A stretch of DNA of 64,000 nucleotides from Cyclobacteriaceae bacterium (GTDB lineage Bacteria; Bacteroidota; Bacteroidia; Cytophagales; Cyclobacteriaceae): contig JAHBUC010000010.1 of assembly GCA_019638275.1 (NCBI GenBank), positions 85,126 through 149,125 on the forward strand. The letters are read 5' to 3'. How positions within the stretch are numbered: the first letter of the stretch is position 1; each line of letters begins with the position of its first letter. The notes below the pieces were generated by a model. That model did no database searches. It was not told the origin of the DNA and worked only from the letters and a program-made list of their open reading frames with translations. The position numbers were made by a program, and so were the translations under genes. Of the stretch, positions 29,901 to 36,747 are shown in pieces.

Positions 29901-32301
29901 TTATATCTTTAGAAAGGGTGATGGTCAATACTATTTGAACACCAAAAATTTACCCCCGGGTACTTATTTAGTTAAGTATGTCTTTACGAATACTTTTGAG
30001 GCCCAGACTGAAATGAGCAAGTTCATTCATGTGCTCGCAGCTCCACGTGCAGCAATTGCAACCAGCAACTTTTGTGTGGAGTCAACAGTTACCTTAATGG
30101 AAGCCTCAACTATTCCTAATAATAATGGGGCAGTTATCTCAGAATGGAGATGGAGTTTTGTGGGTAACTTTGGAACAAACATTGAAATTGTTGATCAAAA
30201 TCCGACCTATGAATTTTTGGATGATGGCCTTAAAAATATTCGCTTGTTTGTAGCAACTAATGAAGGCTGCAGACATGATACCGTTCGCACCGTTCGCGTA
30301 GGTCCGATTCCTGATATGAGATTCTCATGGACTGAATTTTGCAGCGGAGATGACACGCAATTTACTGATGAAACAAATGCAGGAATCAGTACGATTGATA
30401 CCTATACATGGGTGTTTGATGATGGAAACTCAGTCTCAGGGCCAGCTGGTGGACCAATTCCAGGCGGAACTAATGGTGGAAGGACCACCGGTACATTCGG
30501 AAATCCTCAGCATAAGTACGATAACTTTGGACTGTACGATGTCCAGCTAACAGTCTCCACAAATGATGGATGTGTCAACTCTTTGACGCGAAAAGTTTTT
30601 ATTCAGGATTACGGCACTCCAGGTCCAATTTCTTCGTATTTCGAAGACTTTGAATCGGGGCAGGGAACATGGGTTAGAACGGTAGCCAACAACGGGGCAC
30701 TCACTGCAGATAACATTGTTACCGATACAAGTTGGGTATGGGGGCCTCCAACAGGACTGTTAATTAACACCGGCTCTAAGGGAAGTGCAAACGCCTGGTG
30801 GACCGGTTCAAATCCGAATAGTTCAAATCAAACTGAACTGGCAACATATTTTAAGAACGAAAGATCTGCCGTAATAGGCCCCTGTCTAAATATTCTCAAT
30901 ATAAAACGTCCAATGATCTCGATTGATTATTGGTCTGACAGTGAGAGTCAGCGAGATGGAGCAGTACTTCAATATTCAATAGATGGTGGTGCGAACTGGT
31001 TAGCGATTGGTGATATCGCTGGTGCGGGAATTAATTGGTACAATCAGGGATCACTGCTTGCCAACCCTGGTGCACAGCCACTCGGTCAATATGGGTGGAC
31101 TGGTATTCAGTCGGGTTGGAAAACAGCCCGATTTAATCTGGATATGATCCCAGATGTAGAGCGAGATAAGGTGATCATCAGGGTAGCATTTGGAAGTGGT
31201 GATAATAATGTTTTACCCAGCGATAGGGATATTACTTCAACAAACTTTATACCTTACGAAGGCTTCGCTTTCGATAATGTCTTTGTAGGTGAAAAGCAGC
31301 GTAATGTATTGGTAGAATATTTTACTAATGCTGGTATAAGCATAACCTCGAATGACTACCTGAATAACCTGTATTCAAATCAATTTACGTTTAAGGACAG
31401 CGCTGACTTCTTTAAAATACAGTACCACATCGCGAATCCTTCACCTGATGTGATCAATGCAGAAAACCCGATAGACCCTGCGGCCAGAAGCTTGTATTAT
31501 GGCGTGTCTCAACCACCGGCTGCCATTATGGATGGTGTGCTGGGTAATTACTTTGGTACATCCTTTAACGGAGATCAAACCAAAATAACTGCGGTTGAGG
31601 TTGATCGGAGGGCGCTTGAAGATCCGTTGTTTACCATTGATGTGACGCAAAACCCTACAACAAATGATTCTATTAACTTAACTGTTAATTATGAATACAT
31701 AGCTCAACAGTCTGTAACGACACCTTACACATTCCAGGTGGCTTTGGTTGAAGGTAATGTGAATGGAAATGTAAACGTACTGCGCAAAATGTTGTTGGGA
31801 AGTGAAGGGCAGACAGCCAATCAAATGTGGAGTACGGGTACGGAACAGGAAATTCAGGTTAGAAGCATTGTTAACGTGCCGATTCAAGATGGTAATAATC
31901 TTTATTTAGTTGCCTTTGTGCAGGATCGTAATACAAAGCGCATTCACCAATCGCGCGTGATACAATCTGTGTTCAAAGTTCCTTCTACCGTTGTTGGAAT
32001 TGGTGACGACCCTGTTCTTGCGCAAATAAGAGATATTCAAGTTTTCCCAAATCCAGCTTCAAAGCTTGTGAACTTTGGCATTGAGAATGGTTTTGGTGCA
32101 ACCTTGCCTATTCAAGGATACACCTGGAGCATAATCGATCAGCGAGGCATAGAGGTGTTGCGTGGTTCGCTGAACGAAGATTTGTCCGAGCCGCAGCAGG
32201 TTGAACTGGATCGCCTCGCCAACGGGATGTACATAGTCACTTTCAGTAAAGGCAGCAGGGTAGTGGTACAGAAAAAACTGGCGGTGATGAATCGACACTG
32301 A
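20938..32301 (+). CDS. Giant T9SS-secreted repeat protein (3787 aa)
   Basis: Exported surface or extracellular protein. Signal peptide about 1-22 (ends AFSQ). Residues ~24-180 form a unique head. Nine PKD/Ig-like units of 83-85 aa (about 181-942; NSVCANE, WGAAGAGTV) come next, then 19 Ig-like units of exactly 90 aa (about 943-2652; AGSDAETCQG, GVGETGNVTFTLTA) and two divergent units. Further on are two PKD domains (about 3034-3225), a jelly-roll-like domain (about 3233-3450) and an Omp28-like region (about 3455-3650). It ends in a type A T9SS sorting domain (VFPNPASKLV, ANGMYIVTF). Paired Cys in each unit suggest disulfides. Such proteins are usually adhesins or matrix components; the role here is not shown. 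Last gene of the nSTAND operon. Confidence 0.9.
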   Translation: MPSLYRIAFLFIAFFGAFSAFSQANVTITPATTTGGVPICVGGSPVGLTPIVISETDTGDGLDDDAIGGPFGDWVNITLVLGIPVDFQFVPGVGSALASPGTDDVVINSITVLANSVTLNFSAFNNTGTDKFDAIVISGLQVRAVSGPAQTLNITRTGGTSTIAGLVNGTVVGSVTSALPPAPVITGDNSVCANEQNVVYSIAVDAGNNYSWIVSGGTIDGSSTGSSVTVDWGTSGTGFLRVTETNTTTGCATTTANYNVTINANPTPVISGNNSVCANQTGVVYSTPVAAGRTYNWSVTGGAITAGAGTNSITVTWGAAGAGTVQLQEIIDATTCAVTTPFYNVTINANPAPVIGGPATVCANESGAVYSTAATGNNFNWTVNGGTITAGQGSNSITVTWGAAGTGTVRVTETITATGCATTTANYNVTINANPTPVISGNNSVCANEQDVTYTVPFNAGRTYAWTVTGGTIDGPSNGNSIVVDWGAAGLGTVAVLETILATGCSTLTPDFNIIINNSPSPVITGLSTVCANTTGVVYSTPNVPGDLYSWSVSGGTIVSGAGTNSITVNWGAAGAGSVSVTQFIVSSSCTVTTPPFNVTIEAIPTPSITGDNTVCENAQNKVYSTPLVAGHTYAWTVTGGVIDGSSTGNSIVVDWGAAGTGTIQLTETITASGCFITTPLFNVNINILPTPVITGLNVVCANDAGVVYSTPNAPGNTYTWSVTGGSIVSGAGTNSITVNWGAAGAGTVEVTEVVPSSSCITTTPVYAVTINPTPVPVISGDNAVCANEQNVVYTSPFTAGNTYSWNVTGGTIDGPSTNNTVTVDWGAAGPGTLTLTESVGGCTTVTPVYNVTINPNPTPVITGSNNVCRTESGVIYSTPLVAGSTYAWTVVGGSIDSGAGTNEISVTWTSAGTGSVSLVETITATGCNTAAAALLVTVSPNPIVNAGSDQEICEGSAFNFNTQSTPATASSFASLLWTTTGTGVLSNATTLTPGYTPGAGETGPVTFTLTAEGIGTCTDVADQMILNITPLPTVNAGSNSETCAGVIFNFSTQATPASATNYATLAWSHTGTGTLFNPNTLNPTYLPGSGETGTITFTLLVTSTGSCASTSDQMDLVITPAPTVNAGGDAEICEGSSFNFGSQVPVATATNFASLLWTTTGTGSLTGANTLTPSYTPGIGETGNVTFTLTATGNGSCAAVQDAMILQITPTPAVNAGSDAEICQGSNFSFASQATPASASNFASLLWTTTGSGSLFNATTLTPTYIPQAGETGVVTFTLTADGAGSCADVNDQMTLTITPAVIVSAGSDAEICQGLPFNFSTQSTPASASNFNTLTWTTSGTGSIANANTLAPTYTPGVGETGNVVFTLTATGNGSCATLNDQMILAITPAPTVFAGSDAETCQGVTFNFGTQSSPATAGQFSSILWTTTGTGTLVNATTLSPIYTPGVGETGAVTFTLTATGNGSCASVNDQMILTITPSVVVSAGSDAETCQGVAFVFSAQSTPASASNFNTLTWTTSGTGSLTNANTLTPTYTPGVGETGNVTFTLTATGNGSCATLNDQMVMTITPSPLVTAGSDAETCEGVTFNFNTQSTPASASNFSTILWTHTGVGMIFNANTLTPTYEPGIGETGNVVFTLTANGNGSCAPVIDQMTLVITPEPTAFAGSDAETCQGVTFNFSTQATPAATTQFASVLWTHNGTGTLTNANTLTPSYTPGVGETGNVILTLTANGNGSCASVNDQMTLVITPAPVAFAGGDSETCQGVTFNFSTQTTPSSASNFSSLSWTHSGTGTIFNANTLTPTYQPGAGEAGNVTFTLTVNGNGSCTSVTDQMTLVITPAPTVNAGSNQETCEGVTYNFNTQSTPASATNYNSILWTTTGTGSLTNASTFTPTYTPGVGETGAVTFTLTANGNGSCVSVTDQMILNITPAPIVSAGSDSETCQGVNFNFSTLATPASVSNFSSILWTTTGTGLLSNANTLTPTYAPGVGETGTVTFTLTANGNGSCVSVNDQMVLTITPAPTVFAGSDAETCQGVTFNFSSQSSPATATNFQSILWTSSGTGTLSNANTLTPTYVPGAGETGNVIFTLTATGNGSCATIQDQMTLVITPVAVVSAGSDAETCQGVTFNFNTQSTPASAANFNTILWTTTGAGLLSNANTLTPTYAPAIGETGNITFTLTATGNGSCVTVNDQMILTITPAATVFAGSDSETCQGVNFSFATQSSPATATNFLSILWTTTGTGSIANANTLTPIYTPGIGETGSVLFTLTATGNGSCVSVQDQMTLIVTPAPVLSAGSDSETCQGVNFNFSTQSIGASASNFATIAWTTTGTGILFNPTTLTPTYQPGVGEAGNVTFTLTATGNGSCGTIQDQMVLTITPSASVSAGSDAETCEGVVFNFTSQITPASASNFSSIAWTTSGTGSLANANTLTPTYTPGAGETGNVTFTLTATGNGSCVTVNDEMILRVTPAVVVEAGNNAEICQGGVFNFSSRVTPATASNFSALIWTHTGSGTLFDATTLSPTYFATPGETGVVTFTLTAIGSGSCANQIDNMTITITPGPIVNAGSNDAVCEGTASFDFSTRATTASSANGSRLWSHNGSGTLSDDTALNPVYTIGPGDVGNIITFTLTVTSASAVCTVVSSSFELRVNPQALVSVPATLVDVCEPTRINLSGTIGGSATNGSWSLLSGTGTLSISSITGLNVTATYDTGPADVGTVLTFRLTSNDPDGTGPCSVAFIDVDYNVEESAKVFAGADFAICEYDDITLNGSFSGAASSVTWTGGTNNFDVATNPITGYTLNNAERSATNLSITFTLTTNDPPGVCPSVSDQVVVAVRDTLNFVTFTGLNPIYQEDDPIDVLTGVPPGGTFTGPGIISGTNQFNPDFANIGTNAIRYTYQDPATGCFSSPIITTIVNPVTNINWDIKLFNPTSNQYDITAPEIGGIQQICATVRAGDVLLKGVPDVLDPSGSTLNPPFFTITPDVTPSYIFRKGDGQYYLNTKNLPPGTYLVKYVFTNTFEAQTEMSKFIHVLAAPRAAIATSNFCVESTVTLMEASTIPNNNGAVISEWRWSFVGNFGTNIEIVDQNPTYEFLDDGLKNIRLFVATNEGCRHDTVRTVRVGPIPDMRFSWTEFCSGDDTQFTDETNAGISTIDTYTWVFDDGNSVSGPAGGPIPGGTNGGRTTGTFGNPQHKYDNFGLYDVQLTVSTNDGCVNSLTRKVFIQDYGTPGPISSYFEDFESGQGTWVRTVANNGALTADNIVTDTSWVWGPPTGLLINTGSKGSANAWWTGSNPNSSNQTELATYFKNERSAVIGPCLNILNIKRPMISIDYWSDSESQRDGAVLQYSIDGGANWLAIGDIAGAGINWYNQGSLLANPGAQPLGQYGWTGIQSGWKTARFNLDMIPDVERDKVIIRVAFGSGDNNVLPSDRDITSTNFIPYEGFAFDNVFVGEKQRNVLVEYFTNAGISITSNDYLNNLYSNQFTFKDSADFFKIQYHIANPSPDVINAENPIDPAARSLYYGVSQPPAAIMDGVLGNYFGTSFNGDQTKITAVEVDRRALEDPLFTIDVTQNPTTNDSINLTVNYEYIAQQSVTTPYTFQVALVEGNVNGNVNVLRKMLLGSEGQTANQMWSTGTEQEIQVRSIVNVPIQDGNNLYLVAFVQDRNTKRIHQSRVIQSVFKVPSTVVGIGDDPVLAQIRDIQVFPNPASKLVNFGIENGFGATLPIQGYTWSIIDQRGIEVLRGSLNEDLSEPQQVELDRLANGMYIVTFSKGSRVVVQKKLAVMNRH
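21478..23763 (+). repeat. Nine in-frame PKD-like units (A type, 249-255 nt)
   Basis: Unit starts (the Pro of the P-x-P-V-I-x-G motif) are at 21478, 21733, 21988, 22240, 22495, 22750, 23005, 23260 and 23509. Each encodes a C-A-N-E/T-type motif and a W-G-A-A-G-x-G turn. The junction of units 1-2 and that of units 3-4 are nearly identical at DNA level. Confidence 0.9.
23764..28893 (+). repeat. Nineteen in-frame units of exactly 270 nt (B type)
   Basis: Unit starts checked at 23764, 24034, 24304, 24574, 24844 and 28624 all fall on an exact 270-nt lattice (18 x 270 = 4860 from first to last). Each unit encodes [SN]-A-G-S-[DN]-x-E-[TI]-C-[QE]-G, a Trp-Thr core, G-E-T-G-x-V and G-S-C. At DNA level units differ at many third positions. 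Two more divergent relatives follow (28894 to about 29450). Confidence 0.92.
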
Positions 32302-32309
32302 TACAATCA

Positions 32310-34247
32310 TCAGGAAAGCGCATGCTGCTTCAACTCGGCAACGGCATTGTTCAATGAGTTAATGAATTCCCTGAGTGAGTTGAGTGTAGTGCGTAAGGTT
32401 TCCTTGTCTTTCTTTTGATCACGTGCTTTACGGAATTCTTCTTCGAGTATAACGGCTGTATCTTTTAAAATGTGGATGCCCACCAGGGTTAAAGAAGGTT
32501 TGATCTGATGAATGATGCGAGACACTTCGTTCCAATCGCTGATGGCAATGGCATCATTTAAACGGTTAATGGATAGCGGAATGGTATCAATAAAGGTTTG
32601 TACCATCTCCCGAATAAACTCGGTGTTGTTTCCCGAAACATTTCGCAAATATTCCAAATCATAAAGCGGGGTAATGGACGATGGAACTGATTGGGTTGGA
32701 CCTTGTGCGCTGAGCTTCAGTTCCTCAAATAATTTATCAAACAGATCTTCCGGAGTAAAAGGCTTTGCCAGGTAATGATCCATGCCGGCTTCAAGGCACC
32801 TGTCAATATCTGCTTTTGTGGCATTTGCCGTTAACGCGATAATCGGAATATTGCATACTGGTGGCGCCATCATACGGATCACCCGCGTAGCCTCGTAGCC
32901 ATCCATCACGGGCATCTGTACATCCATGAGCACCACATCATAATGTGTTGCCTTTAATCGTTCGATGGCCACCAGTCCGTTTTCGGCTACATCGGTTTCA
33001 CACTGCCAGCCACGCAAAATACTTTGGGCATAAAGGCGGTTAATGTCGTTGTCTTCAACCAAAAGAACACGTAAAGATTTTCCCGAAGGATCTTTTCGCT
33101 TATGATTCCTTTCCGTCACCGGCAAGTGGCCAATCTTCTTGGCCGTACCAATGGTGTAGGGGATGGTTATGGAAAAAACGGAACCAACATGTTCTTTACT
33201 TTTTACACTAATATTACCGCCTTGCAGTTCAGCCAACTGCCGGGCAATGGTAAGTCCGAGGCCGGTGCCTCCATACCTGCGGGTAACGCTCGCATCGGCC
33301 TGACTAAAACTTTCAAAAATTGTTTTTAATTTCTCTTCCGGAATACCCACGCCTGTATCGGTAACAGAAATTTCAATCCAACATTTTCCCTTTTGTTCCT
33401 TTTGAACATTTGCGTTTACTAAAATGGATCCGGTATGGGTGAACTTTACAGCATTGCTGATCAGGTTAATGAGTACCTGATTTAAGCGCACCGGATCGCC
33501 AACAAGTATTCGATTGGCTTTTTCATCAAGCGTGTAATCAAGGCCGATCTTTTTTTCTTCCGCCTGGTATTTAAACGTGCTTATTAATGAGGGCAACAAG
33601 TCAGCCAGATTAAACCCAATCTTTTCAAAACGCAACTTACCGGATTCAATGGCTGCAAGGTCAAGAATATCATTGATGATCACTTTCAGGTTCTCCGCGG
33701 AATGTCGGATGGCATTCAGGTACGTTTCACGTTCTTCCTTGTTCTGGTCGTTGCTGAGCAAGCTGGCCATACCGGCAATGCCATTAATTGGGGTGCGTAT
33801 TTCGTGGCTGATATTAGCCAAAAACTGTTCCTTGGCTTTTTGCAATCGAACCAATTCTTCAGCATCGCTTTTTCGTTGTGTAATGTCACGACAATCGAGA
33901 ATAAGGCCATCTAACTTCTCTTTATGCTTCAGGTTAATTGAGTTGAACTCAAGAAACCGATACGATTTGTCTTTGCACAAAAATTGAAACTCAACTTTCT
34001 GGTTATAGGCCTTCTTCTGACTTTGCTTGAATTGTTTCCGGAAGGATTCCAGCTTTTCGGGTTGGATGTAGTCAAAGAAATTTTTGCCCACAAGACTGCG
34101 GGCACGGTAACCCAGTGTATGATGCACGGAAGCGTTGTGGTATAAAATGGTTCCGTTAAAATCAACTATGAAGATGATATCTGACCCATCTTCCACCACG
34201 GCCTCGTAAAACCGACCACGTTTTATGTAGGCGCCAAGATTTTTCAT
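32310..34247 (-). CDS. Hybrid sensor histidine kinase (PAS-HisKA-HATPase-REC-HPt)
   Basis: 645-residue multi-step phosphorelay kinase without membrane helices, so cytoplasmic. Order: PAS domain (~12-122, GSDIIFIVDFNGTILYHNAS); HisKA with the phospho-acceptor H148 (ISHEIRTPINGI); ATPase with N-box NLISNAVKF, G1 DTGVGIP and G2 GGTGLGL; a receiver domain (~392-510) with Asp442 (VLMDVQMPVMDG); and a C-terminal HPt with H580 (IIHQIKPSLTLVG). It lies 4 nt behind the NtrC-type regulator in the same direction, so the HPt probably passes phosphate to that regulator. It is convergent with the giant T9SS gene (8-nt gap). The signal is unknown. Confidence 0.95.
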   Translation of the reverse strand: MKNLGAYIKRGRFYEAVVEDGSDIIFIVDFNGTILYHNASVHHTLGYRARSLVGKNFFDYIQPEKLESFRKQFKQSQKKAYNQKVEFQFLCKDKSYRFLEFNSINLKHKEKLDGLILDCRDITQRKSDAEELVRLQKAKEQFLANISHEIRTPINGIAGMASLLSNDQNKEERETYLNAIRHSAENLKVIINDILDLAAIESGKLRFEKIGFNLADLLPSLISTFKYQAEEKKIGLDYTLDEKANRILVGDPVRLNQVLINLISNAVKFTHTGSILVNANVQKEQKGKCWIEISVTDTGVGIPEEKLKTIFESFSQADASVTRRYGGTGLGLTIARQLAELQGGNISVKSKEHVGSVFSITIPYTIGTAKKIGHLPVTERNHKRKDPSGKSLRVLLVEDNDINRLYAQSILRGWQCETDVAENGLVAIERLKATHYDVVLMDVQMPVMDGYEATRVIRMMAPPVCNIPIIALTANATKADIDRCLEAGMDHYLAKPFTPEDLFDKLFEELKLSAQGPTQSVPSSITPLYDLEYLRNVSGNNTEFIREMVQTFIDTIPLSINRLNDAIAISDWNEVSRIIHQIKPSLTLVGIHILKDTAVILEEEFRKARDQKKDKETLRTTLNSLREFINSLNNAVAELKQHALS

Positions 34248-34251
34248 ACCA

Positions 34252-35613
34252 TTAAATTCCTGCTGCTTCCATTTCCTTCAGGTATCTGTAAAGCGATGAT
34301 TTACCAATATCCAACCGCTTTGCCACCTCCAGTACATTGTTATCATACCGGTTCAGGTAATGCCGAATAATTCTGTACATATATTCCTGCATGGTCATCT
34401 CCTGACTCAACAGGTATTCCGGTCGCTTGGCACTTCCAAACGTAATGTGCTGAGGTTGAATAAGGTTGTCCTCGCACATCACAGCCGCCAATTCAATTAC
34501 CGACTTTAATTCCCGTATGTTTCCCGGAAACGGGTATTCCATTAAGCGCGCCTGTGCTTCTTGCGAGATAAGAATTTTGGACAATTGGTTGTCCTTTGAA
34601 AACTGATCAAGAAAATGTTTCGCAATAAGAATAACATCATTGCCCCTTTCACGCAAGGGGGGAATGTTGATGGGCATACCGAGAAGGCGGTAGTAAAGAT
34701 CTTCGCGAAAATTTCCGTTCTTAACTTCTTCTCCCAGATCCTTGTGTGTGGCCGAAATAACCCGAACATCTAACTTGACCACCTGATTTCCACCGATGCG
34801 TGTAATTTCACGTTCCTGCAACACCCGCAACAACTTGGCTTGCAGGGAGGGATCCATTTCTCCGATCTCATCCAGAAAAATGGAGCCACCTTCAGCTTCT
34901 TCAAACTTTCCAATACGCTTGGTTATGGCCCCAGTAAAAGCTCCTTTTTCATGACCAAACAGCTCACTTTCTATAAGCTCACGCGGTATTGCCGCAATGT
35001 TAACAGCAACAAATGGCTTGTTTTTTCTTTTGCTATTGTAATGTATAGCCTTGGCTACCAGCTCTTTACCGGTACCTGTTTCACCTGAAATGGATACGGA
35101 TATATTGGTGGCCACCGCTTTTTCCATTAGCTGAAAAACGGCTTTGAGCGTGGTACTCTTTCCAATTATGCTTTTTTCAAATTCATACTTCTCTGTGATC
35201 TCCTTCTTCAGGTGATCAATCTCCTTGATCAAGGATGATTTGTTTCGGGCATGATTTATGGAACTTAGCAGCCGGTCTTTGGTATCCTGATCCTTGGCGA
35301 TGTAATCGAACGCGCCTGATTTCAATAGCTCCACCGCAGTACCGATTTTTTCCTGCGCAGAAACAATGATCACGTTTATGTTCGAATCGTAGCTGCGGAT
35401 TTGTTCCAATACACTTTCACCGGATTGATCGGGAAGGGAATAGTCAAGCGTAATGACGGATGGAGCCTTATGCAGATTGGAAAGGCACTCCTTACCGGTA
35501 GTGAAATACTCAACCTCGAAATCGGGATTCAACCCCAATACATACTTCAGAAACTTGGTGTAGGCGGGGTCATCTTCTACAACAAAAATTTTTAAGGGGT
35601 CCTTTTCGTACAT
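34252..35613 (-). CDS. NtrC-type sigma-54 response regulator
   Basis: 453-residue response regulator that activates sigma-54 promoters. The receiver domain has the phospho-acceptor Asp57 (VITLDYSLPDQSG) and the acidic pair VVEDD. The AAA+ core carries Walker A GETGTGKE, the canonical GAFTGA loop, Walker [11 protein letters not shown] and FREDLYYRL. The C-terminal Fis-type HTH ends VAKRLDIGKSSLYRYLKEM. It is first in a two-gene operon with the hybrid kinase, forming a complete two-component pair. It is one of two sigma-54 activators in the window; no strong GG-N10-GC promoter was found in the short upstream gaps of the 12-32 kb genes, so its targets probably lie elsewhere. Confidence 0.95.
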   Translation of the reverse strand: MYEKDPLKIFVVEDDPAYTKFLKYVLGLNPDFEVEYFTTGKECLSNLHKAPSVITLDYSLPDQSGESVLEQIRSYDSNINVIIVSAQEKIGTAVELLKSGAFDYIAKDQDTKDRLLSSINHARNKSSLIKEIDHLKKEITEKYEFEKSIIGKSTTLKAVFQLMEKAVATNISVSISGETGTGKELVAKAIHYNSKRKNKPFVAVNIAAIPRELIESELFGHEKGAFTGAITKRIGKFEEAEGGSIFLDEIGEMDPSLQAKLLRVLQEREITRIGGNQVVKLDVRVISATHKDLGEEVKNGNFREDLYYRLLGMPINIPPLRERGNDVILIAKHFLDQFSKDNQLSKILISQEAQARLMEYPFPGNIRELKSVIELAAVMCEDNLIQPQHITFGSAKRPEYLLSQEMTMQEYMYRIIRHYLNRYDNNVLEVAKRLDIGKSSLYRYLKEMEAAGI

Positions 35614-35713
35614 GTGCTTTTCTTGCTAATGGAGTAAGATACAACAGTTTTTTTAACCCTTAAAAGTACCAAAACATGGTATTATTCAGCACTTTTGTAT
35701 ACCGAATTTCACG

Positions 35714-36181
35714 ATGGTACCCGAATTACATAACCTTACAGCCAGCGAGATGGAATTGGTGTACAAGGCACCTATACTGGTTTGTATATTGATTGCGGGA
35801 GCTGATGGAAAAATCGATCGCAAGGAAATTAAAGAAGCCATCCGGCTTGCAGAGAAACGAAAGAACAGGTCGGTTTCTACTGTTTCGGATGTGTTCCATG
35901 AAGTTGCCCAGGACTTTGAGGACAAAATGAAAATCCTGCTTCAAAATTACCCATACGAATTTACTCAACGAAACCCGCTCATTGCTGATGAACTTGCCCA
36001 ACTCAACGGTGTGTGGCCCAAAATTGACCGTGCATTTGCTGAAGAATATTACAACACGCTGTTGGGTCTGGCCGAAAAGATTGCCGGATCATCTGGTGGG
36101 TTATTGGGATACAATACCATTGCCGATGAGGAAGCCCGCTACATTAAGCTGAACATGATCAAAAATCCTGCATCAACCTGA
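35714..36181 (+). CDS. TerB-like helical protein
   Basis: 155-residue soluble protein. The segment LIAGADGKIDRKEIKEAIRL (about 28-47) matches the acidic Asp-Gly motif of the TerB fold, and a second half-motif is possible around GLLGYNTIADEEARYIKL. No signal peptide. It reads divergently from the two-component operon and is followed 5 nt later by the rhomboid gene and then holA, so it is probably co-transcribed with them. Function unknown; assignment to the TerB fold rests on one clear motif. Confidence 0.65.
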   Translation: MVPELHNLTASEMELVYKAPILVCILIAGADGKIDRKEIKEAIRLAEKRKNRSVSTVSDVFHEVAQDFEDKMKILLQNYPYEFTQRNPLIADELAQLNGVWPKIDRAFAEEYYNTLLGLAEKIAGSSGGLLGYNTIADEEARYIKLNMIKNPAST

Positions 36182-36186
36182 TTTAG

Positions 36187-36747
36187 ATGCCCCAATCTTC
36201 AATAATCGGAAGTTCAGTTATTCCATTCCGGCTCGTTTTCTTCATGTGGCTTTGTTTCTACCTGGAGCAAAACTACGCCTGGCAGATCAGCGCATATGGG
36301 ATAGAGCCGCGTACATTGAAAGGGCTGATCGGAATTTTTCTTGGCCCCATGGCGCATGGCGATGTGTACCACCTGATATCCAATACAATCCCTTTACTTT
36401 TTCTGGGCGCTACACTATTCTATTTTTACAATGCTATTGCCAGGGCCGTTTTTTTTCGTGCGTATTTCTGGACGAACGTGTTGGTGTGGCTCTTTGCGCG
36501 ACCGGCCAACCACATCGGGGCAAGTGGCGTGGTTTACGGATTGGCTTTCTTTCTGATATTCTTTGGCATATTCAGACGCGATTTTCGCTCGATCGTTATT
36601 TCGGTAATTACCATTTTGTTGTACGGCAGTGTTTTCTATGGTGTCCTCCCGGGCGATCCCGGAGTTTCATGGGAATCGCACCTCGGGGGTGCCTTGGTTG
36701 GCATTACCTCAGCCATTACTTTTAGCTCAAAGAAACGTGTGGGATAA
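36187..36747 (+). CDS. Rhomboid-family intramembrane serine protease
   Basis: 186-residue inner-membrane protease that cleaves transmembrane substrates. About six hydrophobic helices are present. The catalytic pair is present: S113 in HIGASGVVYG and H165 in WESHLGG. The conserved H-x-x-x-N motif of the second helix is HLISN (62-66). Length is close to the minimal six-helix core, with no extra cytoplasmic domain. It is packed tightly between the TerB-like gene (5 nt) and holA (1-nt overlap, TAATG). Substrates unknown. Confidence 0.92.
   Translation: MPQSSIIGSSVIPFRLVFFMWLCFYLEQNYAWQISAYGIEPRTLKGLIGIFLGPMAHGDVYHLISNTIPLLFLGATLFYFYNAIARAVFFRAYFWTNVLVWLFARPANHIGASGVVYGLAFFLIFFGIFRRDFRSIVISVITILLYGSVFYGVLPGDPGVSWESHLGGALVGITSAITFSSKKRVG

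Noticed and set aside
36246..36725. 159-aa second plus-strand frame inside the rhomboid gene
   Set aside because: Overlaps a gene with all rhomboid catalytic motifs; the alternative frame is Cys/Arg-rich with no recognisable domain.
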